Positions 1 through 7,871 of a stretch of DNA of 22,892 bases are shown one piece after another. Source of the stretch: Fonticula alba (taxonomy: Eukaryota; Opisthokonta; Rotosphaerida; Fonticulaceae). The first letter of the stretch is position 1; every line of letters starts with the position of its first letter. Under the pieces are notes generated by a model, which was given only the letters and a program-made list of their open reading frames with translations, did not search any database and was not told the DNA's origin. Location: assembly GCF_000388065.1 (NCBI RefSeq), contig NW_009242972.1:2905795-2928686 (forward strand), written 5' to 3'. The position numbers and the translations under genes were made by a program.

Positions 1-540
1 CTCCTCCCTCTTTCGGCCGCCGTTCTCGGGCCTGCAGAGCCTGTGCCAAGACTGACCTTTGCCTCGGGGCCCCTCCCCCTCCTCTCTCTCTCTCTCTCCC
101 TCCATGGCTGAGGGCCCTTTGCATAATCTCCCCCTGCCTGTGGGGCTTCCCCATCCTTCCCATCTCTCCCTCCGATCTTGTCCCCCCCAGGAGGGAGAGC
201 ATGTGTGGGTCCTGGTCCGCGCTCATCCCTACGTGCTTGGCGGCCCCATCCCGGCGGCTGTGCTCCTTATGCCCTTCTCCCCTCTCGCCCCCTCTGCACA
301 GATGTTTGTGTTTGTACGGAGCAGGGGCCGGATCCGGGGTGCCAAGGACGCGCTCTCCCTGTGCACCCCTTGCCCCCCTCATCCGAGAGGGGGGCAAGGG
401 GGGAGAGGGGGCCGGGCACGCCCATCTCCTTCCATCTGGAAGGGAGGCGGAGGAGGACGCCGGACGTGGTGCTCGTCGGCTCTCCCCGCCAGAGTGCCTT
501 CTTCTTTTCCAGGCATCTGCCCCATCCTGTGAGAAATACA
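1..540 (+). other. Possible 3' part of an unidentified gene entering from the left edge
   Basis: This stretch has intron/exon texture but no recognisable product. A CT tract (81-102) and a pyrimidine run lead into an acceptor-like CCCCCCCAG ending at 190. A second acceptor-like TCTGCACAG ends at 301 and a third, CTTCTTTTCCAG, ends at 512. From 191 a frame stays open to a TGA at 530-532 and begins EGEHVWVLVRAHPYVLGG, with fairly GC-rich third positions, so 191 to about 350 could be an exon. I could not settle a splice pattern or match a family. It may equally be non-coding DNA. Confidence 0.2.
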
Positions 541-622
541 GAAGTTACCTCTCACCCCCTCTCCTCCTTCTTTGCTCGGGAAAGTGCCAAGATTGGGAGA
601 GCATGCTTGGCGAGCAGAGCCC

Positions 623-624
<2 letters not shown>

Positions 625-655
<31 letters not shown>
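625..655. repeat. TG microsatellite
   Basis: About 15 uninterrupted TG units in intergenic DNA. A GC-alternating tract follows at 809-824. Confidence 0.95.
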
Positions 656-656
<1 letters not shown>

Positions 657-808
657 GGCCAAACATTGAAATGCGCGCACGCGCGGATCATGGGCGGCGG
701 CCAGGGGGCAGACCCGTGCACTTTTGCCGGGGCCACGGAAGCACCGGCGCCGGTGCGGGTATTTCAGAACGACTCCGGCATGGCGACCCTGCTCATGGCT
801 GGGGCAGG

Positions 809-824
809 GCGCGCGCGCGCGCGC
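809..824. repeat. GC-alternating tract
   Basis: Eight perfect GC dinucleotides. Alternating purine-pyrimidine DNA of this kind can adopt Z-DNA; whether it does so here is unknown. Confidence 0.9.
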
Positions 825-1024
825 CGATCACGCGCCAGGCCATTGGCACGCATGTGCCGACAGGGCGGCGGGGTTCTGGCGGATCGGCCGCACGTTAAAT
901 TCACCGGGCCCTGGTTCCCCGGCGCCCGGCGACCGAGAGCGCCTCCTTGGCCATAGTTTCCGATGGGAACGGGGGCCGGCCCCCGCGTCGACCCACGCCG
1001 CCGGGGAGACTTGGCGGGTGTGTA

Positions 1025-1040
1025 TGTGTGTGTGTGTGTG
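1025..1040. repeat. TG microsatellite
   Basis: Eight perfect TG units preceded by TGTA. Intergenic. Confidence 0.9.
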
Positions 1041-2146
1041 ATGCCTGCCTGGGCCGGTGGTGTCCCTTGGACGACAGGGGCAGGGCCTTCAATGCGATGA
1101 AGGGGGGGGGTGTTTGAAGGGGAGGCCTCGGAGCCGGGCGTGCCCCCTCGCCAGGGACCCTGTCCGGCCCTGCCAGGAGAGAGAGAGAGAGAGAGGGCTA
1201 TCCACTGTGCCTGCCCGTGGGCCCACCGGGACGGTCGCCGTTTGAGCTTCCGGCACGGCCATGAGCGCGCCCATGGCACTCGGACACGAGACGGGGGAGA
1301 GAAAAGTGGACGGGGCCTGAACGAGAGGGCCCAGGCCTTTTTTTGCGTGGTTTGTTATTACTCCAGGCATCCTGGCGGCAGCGGGAGCAGCATGTAACCC
1401 AAGAGGCCGGGCCGTCTCGCCGGGCGAGGCGCCCCGTCGCCTGCCGGGATGCGTGTCGACGCATGACGCGAGTAACTCACCGGGGGTTCTTAATCCACAC
1501 TCACACTGGCGCCAAGGGCGCCACTGCCATGTGTCCAGCAGGGCGGCCCGCATCCCGGCAGGCCGCGACGTGGTCTCGTACTGGCGGAGGCCGGACGAAG
1601 GCGAGGCGCGGCACCAGGAGCAGCAATGCACGAGCAGGCACATAGCAGAGCGGGGTGACTGGTCCTTCCGGAGAACCCCGGGGGGGGGGGGGTGTTGAGG
1701 CGAGACTTGCGCGTGGTTCCTCCGGCCGCATGCCCGAGGAAGCCGCGCCCCTCAGAAAGACGCGGCTCAGGCCCGGTGATTGTCCGTGCGTGTGTGTGGG
1801 TGTGTGTTGTGGTTCGTGTGCGTGGTGTGTGGGCACGCACGCATGTGGACATTATGCGGTATGCCAATGTGAGCTGGTCTAGTGGCATCCGGGACGAAAA
1901 GAGGGGGCGGGGCGTTTCTTCCGGAGCGCCTGGTCTGCCGGCCCACTGCCTTGTCCCCTGCTGGCTGGCGGACGTATTAATCATCCCGCCCCCGGGGGGG
2001 GGGGGGGGCGGGGGAGATACGAGGGACACCCGCGTACGCGTGGACGCTTGGGTTTACAAAGAACGGGCTTCGCTGCTGCCTCGGCCCCGGGCGTCGGCGG
2101 GGCAGGTATGTTTGCTCATCGTCGGGGGGACGCGGGATTGCATGTA

Positions 2147-2166
2147 TGTGTGTGTGTGTGTGTGTG
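2147..2166. repeat. TG microsatellite
   Basis: Ten perfect TG units preceded by CATGTA. Intergenic. Confidence 0.9.
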
Positions 2167-3659
2167 AGCGGACCACTTGGCGTCGAGGCGGGCTGTGTCG
2201 CTCCTAACCCCCATGGGGCGGAGAGAGGCCGGGGCCGGCGTTCTCCGGCCGGCTCTTGGAAGGCGCACTTGCGCGCATGCACAAGTTCTGTTCGTCAGGT
2301 CCCAGGGGGAGGGGCGGGGGGGGGGGACCGCACGGAGGATTGTATGGTTTTCGTCGCCTCTGGGGCGGCGATCTCGCGCCGAGCAGAGATATGCGGTGCT
2401 CCGAGGTGCTCCCGAAAAACCGCCCGGGCGCATTGTTTGTGCTGGGCCCACCGCCAGGGGAGCCGGACCGGTGTCCCCATTTTTGTCCCTTCATCTCGAG
2501 ATCCTTTTTCCCCGGCCGCGCTCGCCTGTTCTCCCATTCCCCCGCTCTCTCTCGCTCCCTCGGCCCTTGTGCATGGGGAGTGGCGGACGGTGCCGGCACG
2601 GTGGATGGGCGCCGCTGGCCGCGCAGGCTCCTCTGCCCCTGGGCGCAGCGGGCGAACGGGGGCACTCATGAATTAACCATGTTGCGCTGACCAGCGTGCG
2701 GAAGAAGGAGCCGGCGCGGCGGATCTCCCTTTGTGGCCGGCTCATTTGTCCCCATTGCGTTTTTGCCGCCGCCGCCCTCGGGCCCATGGCCACTGGCTCC
2801 CCATCTCTCGCTCTGTCCCTCTCTTTCCCCGGGGTGCGGGAGGGCCACCAAAGCGGGAGGAGCCGGGCGGCGGGGCCCGGCCGAGGCCGCCATATTAATT
2901 TGGCTCGGCTCCAGAGAAGTCAAGGTTCCCCTCCCCCCCCCCGTCCAGCCACTCGTCGGGGTGCGTCTCCAGGGTCCTCGACGCGGGCGCGGGCCAGAGC
3001 GGCGGGCACCCATCTGGCAGGCTCTGATCTGGACTTCCCGGGAACTCCCACCGCCCCGCGAATTTCACCGCCGGCCCAGAGCCAGGCCCCATGGTTCTTC
3101 GGCACCATGGACTTCCCGTTGTGCCTGTTTTTTGTCCCCCCCCCCCCCCGCTGAGCCTGCCCCCCTGTGGTGTGGACCCGGGGGGGGGGGGGGGTGGTAA
3201 GGTCCGCCTGTGCTCACATGCGGGAGTGGACTGCTCCCGCCCGGCCGCCCGGCACCCAGCTGGTCGCCCCCCCTCCGCCCCTGCACCGAGTGTCGGCCGG
3301 CTTGATGGGCCATGCCGGCAGAGACTCTCCAAAGCGGGTGGGCGGCCCGACCGGGCACGATGCCCTCACACTTCCGCCCCCCGCCCCCCGCCCCCCCCGT
3401 ACAGTCTCGGAGGAGAGGTACAGCGGCCGGGGGGTGGGTTGAGGGGGACGCGCGCGGGCGCGCGCGCACACGCACGACCTTCGGCGACATCAGTCAGCAT
3501 GCCACAGGGGAAATGGCCCTGTACGCTCGCAGGCCTGGCCCGGGGGGGGGGGCTGCTGGCGCCAGCATGATGGTGCTGTGGCCCCGGCTCGCTCGCCCTG
3601 GCCCCCCCCCCAGGCATGCCAGCATACTCACGCACACACGGCCGTCTCGCCCCGGCGTA

Positions 3660-3699
<40 letters not shown>
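3660..3699. repeat. CT microsatellite
   Basis: About 20 CT units with one CC interruption. Similar CT tracts recur in introns and gene leaders of this window. Confidence 0.95.
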
Positions 3700-3701
<2 letters not shown>

Positions 3702-3903
3702 CGTACGCCTCTGCCTGGAGGGCGCGCATTCTGGCCTCGTCACCGCATCATCCCCAAAAGCCCCCCGATACCCAAGCCCAAACCCCCGGAGCATGATGCC
3801 CATGCCCCAGTGTGGGGCCGTATTGTTTCGTCGCCCCTTCTTTGCTGCTAATGATGGCCAGCCCGGCTGCTGCATCAGAGGCGCCCGTGGCTCGTTCTGC
3901 CCC

Positions 3904-3920
3904 CGCGCGCGCGCGCGCGC
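3904..3920. repeat. GC-alternating tract
   Basis: CG alternation running into GTGTCATG, a second Z-DNA-prone tract in the gene-free region. A GCGT tetranucleotide tract follows at about 3998-4025. Confidence 0.9.
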
Positions 3921-5882
3921 GTGTCATGGGCCCCCGGGCCTCGGCCATTTGCATGCATCCCTGTGTGCATGACCGCCGTCTGGGTGGGGGGTCGCGGCGC
4001 GTGCGTGCGTGCGTGCGAGCGTGCGTGGAACGGGCGACGGCAGGGGCGAGGGCGGCCCGGTCGCGGCTTCCCCTTCAGACAGCCGAAGCTTCTTAACGTT
4101 TGATGGATCGCCGCCCCTGCCCCCCCCTCCCCGCGTGGACTTGGTGAAGGGGTCGCTCCTTATTCCACGAGAGCCCTGCGGTCAGTGCCCCGAGCATGGT
4201 CGCGGGCCGGCATGGCGCGCGCACACGCGGGCGCCACCCGCCGGCGGAGGCCCCTGCCCCGAGCGGATGGCGAGGCGGAGGGCGGGCCAGACAGCCGGGT
4301 GAATCACACGGCCGGGCCGGCCAACAGGGGGGACGCGGCCTGCTTTTTCATTTGAAGGCCGCCCCGCCCCACCGGGCCACGCACTTCCCATGGCGCCATG
4401 CGCCAGGGGGCGGGCGGGCGGTGAGAGTGCGCGCGGCCCCTGGCGGCTGGGGCGGCGGCGCAGTCCCTTCCTTCGCTGGTTGTGCCGGCTTGTGTGTGTG
4501 TGTGGGTATGTGTGAGCCGGGTGTGCGCATGTGCGTGTGCGTGTGTGTGGCGCCCGCCCGGTGTATTGCCCCGTCCCCCGACGCCCCGTGGCCTGGGCGG
4601 GGGACGTCGAAACTGCGCTCTGCCCCCCCGGGCGGCGGCCGGAGGGACCGGGCGCGGGTGTGGTGGGGGCGGCCGGTGCGCGCGTCCGTCTATTGGCGGC
4701 CGCCTCCCCCGCTCCCTGTCCCTCTTCTTCCGCGTATCATGCACGGCCCTGCGGCGCATGGGGCGCGCCGGCCAGCCGGCGCCCCCGGGTCCCACCGAGA
4801 TCGCCCGGCGAAGTCAGTTACACCACCCCGCCCAGTCTGCGGAGCAACAGCCCGGGGGGCTGTCCTCGGGAGCCCTCGAGATGCTCCCACAAACGGCCCG
4901 GCGCGGCCAGGTGTCCCCCCCCCCCCCTGCGGCCTCCCCCTCCTGGCCCACCCGGGCCCGGGGCGACATGCGCCCATGATGTCCGCCGGTGTTGTGCCGG
5001 CTGGGCCCGCGGCACCGGGCCTTCTCGCCCGCCACCGCCGCACATCAGTCTCTCTCCCTGAGCAACCCCCCCCCCCCTGCTATGTCGATGATAGGCGGGC
5101 TCCAGCCTCTTTGGCAGGCCCCCTCCCGGAAGACGCACATGTGCTTCGCCCTGTACACACAACCGGCCGGCAACGGCGTGCCGGGCCGGATGACTTCTGT
5201 TACCGCTCCGGGGGGGGGGGGGTGCGGGCTGGCAATGGCTGCTTCATGGGTGATGATGGCTCAGCGCACGTTGCGTCGCTGCCGCCAGCCAGGCCCTTTG
5301 CGAGGACGCCCCCCCTCGGCCGGGCAGCCTGAGCCGGGGGCCGGTCCTGGTCTTCTCACGCGGCCGGGCCGCGTCGCAGGCGGAGAACAAGCCGATGGGG
5401 AGAGGGGGGGGGGGGGGGGACGGACGGGAGCCCTTTGGGCTTCTCTTCTCTGCGCTGGGCCCGGCCGGGCGCCACGCCACTCACACACGCCCCTGGGCCG
5501 CGGCACATCGGAAACGCCCACGGTCACACCGGCCGCTTTGGGCGTCCGCCCGGCCGCGCCGCGCCCGCCACCCCGGGCCGCTTCTTACAGACTCGCCACC
5601 CGCCCGAAGGCACACGGATGCCGGGCTGACATACGCACACACATGCTTGGACACACCCACACCCACATGCATACGCGCACGCATGCTCGGGCACATGCGC
5701 CCGGCAAATGCCCTGCACCGCGCATTGGCCTCCCAGGTGGCATCTCCGCTGCATGCAATTCATGCGATGTAATTCCGGCTGTTCGAGCACACCGGCGCGG
5801 GTCCCAGTGTGCCTGCCGGCCTCTTCCGTGGAGGAGATGCTCTCTCGCTCTCTCATACACACATACTCACCCCCACCCCCAC

Positions 5883-5926
5883 ACACACCCACACACCCAC
5901 ACACCCACACACCCACACACCCACAC
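5883..5926. repeat. ACACACCC minisatellite
   Basis: Five perfect tandem copies of the octamer ACACACCC (5883-5922) and a partial sixth. The complementary strand reads GGGTGTGT. It sits inside a wider CA-rich zone from about 5635. Confidence 0.9.
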
Positions 5927-6132
5927 GATGCCAGCCATCTAGGAATCTGGCCGACACGGATCGGCCCCTCTCCTCCTCCTCCTCCTCCCGGGAAGCTGCC
6001 GCTTCCTGACCCGGATCGGGAGATTTTCAAGCGGCTTCCTGTTTTCCCCGCGACTCCCCCCCGCCTGGCACCCAGCGCTCCTGCGCATCTCACTCACTCA
6101 CTCACTCTCCCCCTTCCAGACACACGCACCTT

Positions 6133-6184
6133 CCCGTCCCCGTCCCCGCCCCCGCCCCCGCCCCCGCCCCCGTCTCCGTCCCCG
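6133..6184. repeat. CCCCGY hexamer-like repeat upstream of the kinase gene
   Basis: Tandem units of CCCCGT then CCCCGC, with a CTCCGT variant near the end. The minus strand has at least eight G-runs of three or more separated by single or double bases, a typical G-quadruplex-prone arrangement. It lies about 450 bp before the kinase start codon. Confidence 0.8.
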
Positions 6185-6636
6185 CCGCCGCCTCCATCCA
6201 CGCTCCCACTCCCCGTACACGCACACCGTACACGCACACGTACATATCCCCCCTCTTCTCTCCTGGCAGTCGCTCTCCCTCCCTCCCCCCACCTCCCCCC
6301 CCGCCTGCCTCTGTGGGGCGTTTGCCTTTCGCCAGTCCGCCCGAGGCTTCCTCCCAGGCTGTCATTCGCACTTGCATGCCCGATCTACCGCCCCTTCCCC
6401 CCCCCTGACCGATCGTCTTCGCTCCCTTTGGCTGTCCCCCGGTCGCCGGCAGCTGCTCGCTTGCCTGCCTGCCCATCGCTGGTCGCCCGCAGCCGCGCGT
6501 TTGTCCACGTCCACGGTCGCGCGTCCGCCCACGCCCGTACCCACCCTCCTGAAGGGGGCCCCCGCGCGAGTGCGCGCGCGCGAGCATCACCGCCCGCCCC
6601 CCGCCCCTCGCCCGAGAGACGCCACGTCCCTCTGCT

Positions 6637-7458
6637 ATGATGTCCTTCGGATCGGTCGGCGACTCGTCCTTCCTTGCCTCCAATCCGAGCCCGATCCCGC
6701 CGCCGGCCAATGTTAGCGTGCACACGTCAATGGTGGCCGCCGCCGCGGTGAAGTACGCAGCGGCCGCGGCGGCCGCCGCTGCCGCCGCCAATGTGGGCGT
6801 CTTGCCAGCCACGGCGGCTGCTGCGGCCGCAGCCGCTGCCACCACCACCACCCCCACCTCCACCGCCACCACTCCCTCCACCACTGCCATCGGCGTGCCG
6901 GGGCCCGGCACTGCGGCGAGCTCCGGTCCGGCCAGCCCGCCTGCCGCGGGCAAGCCAGCCGCCGCCAGTGCCAGTGCCGGGCGCCCCTGCACCGGCAAGC
7001 CCTCGGCCAAGGCCGCTGGCAAGACCTCCGCCGGGGCGCATCGTGTCACCCGATCGGCGGCGGCGGCGGCGGCGGCGGCAGCTGTGGCGGCAGCCGCCGC
7101 GGCCGCCGCCACTTCCCCCTCCTCGGCCCCGGGGTCTGGGGGCTCCTCGGCCGCGGGTTCCCCGTCGGCGGTGGCTGCCGCGGCAGCCGCCGCGGCCGCG
7201 GCCGCCGCCTCTGTCGCCGCCCCCGGCCTCTCAACCGAGGGTCTCCCCCTGGACCCGATGATTGATGTGTCCAGGCCTTCGGTTCCCGGTACGGCGGCCT
7301 TCCTTCCTCCCTTCGGCCCTTCCTTTTCCCCCTCCGGCACCCACTGGGCCAGGGCCTGCGCCTGCGCCTGCAGGCATTCCCCCTGCCACTGACCTTCTCG
7401 AATGCCCCCCCCCCCCCCCCCCCCCCCCCGGGGGGGGGGGCCTTGTCGCGCCTTGTTC

Positions 7459-7523
<65 letters not shown>

Positions 7524-7814
7524 CTTGCAGATGCCAAGCCCGCCAGCCGGAGCCGCAAGCGTGTGGCCGCCGGCCCGGGCGCTTCCACAAACGTCGGCAA
7601 TGGCCCCGCAACCGAGGGGAAGCCCCGTGCTGGTGCCGGCGCCTCCCGGCTGAAGGGTGCCGGCAAGGTGTCCTCCTCGTCCCTTTCCCCCGTCAAGGCG
7701 GCCCCATGCCCGATCCTCATCACCTCCTCCCTCGGTATGTGTTCCTCGCTTTTCGGCCTTTCTGCTGGCCATTTTGTGACGGCTCCCGGCCACGCACGAC
7801 AACCCCCTGGCACA

Positions 7815-7871
<57 letters not shown>

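Larger units (their letters stand above)
541..6636. other. Long gene-free region rich in simple repeats
   Basis: I see no believable protein or RNA gene here. The open frames are products of high GC content and run through TG or CA microsatellites, giving Cys-Val or Thr-His repeats in translation. The region holds many TG tracts, several runs of 11 to 16 G on the + strand (1680-1692, 1994-2008, 3180-3194, 3542-3552, 5210-5222, 5404-5419), GC-alternating tracts and CT tracts. From about 5630 TG gives way to CA repeats, and from about 5940 to the kinase start the strand is strongly pyrimidine-rich. That last part probably holds the kinase promoter and 5' leader. No TATA box or other core promoter element could be assigned. 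Confidence 0.6.

Noticed and set aside
2884-2902. GCCGCCATATTAATTTGG as a YY1-like site
   Set aside because: It resembles the YY1 core on one strand, but there is no gene or transcription start nearby and one match in 6 kb is not informative.
4196-5332. 378-codon open frame in the gene-free region
   Set aside because: It runs through TG tracts (Cys-Val repeats) and shows no domain. Long open frames are expected where stop codons are rare because of GC content.
5635-5930. CRISPR-like or satellite array
   Set aside because: The repeats are simple CA/ACACACCC units without spacers of constant length, in eukaryotic DNA.
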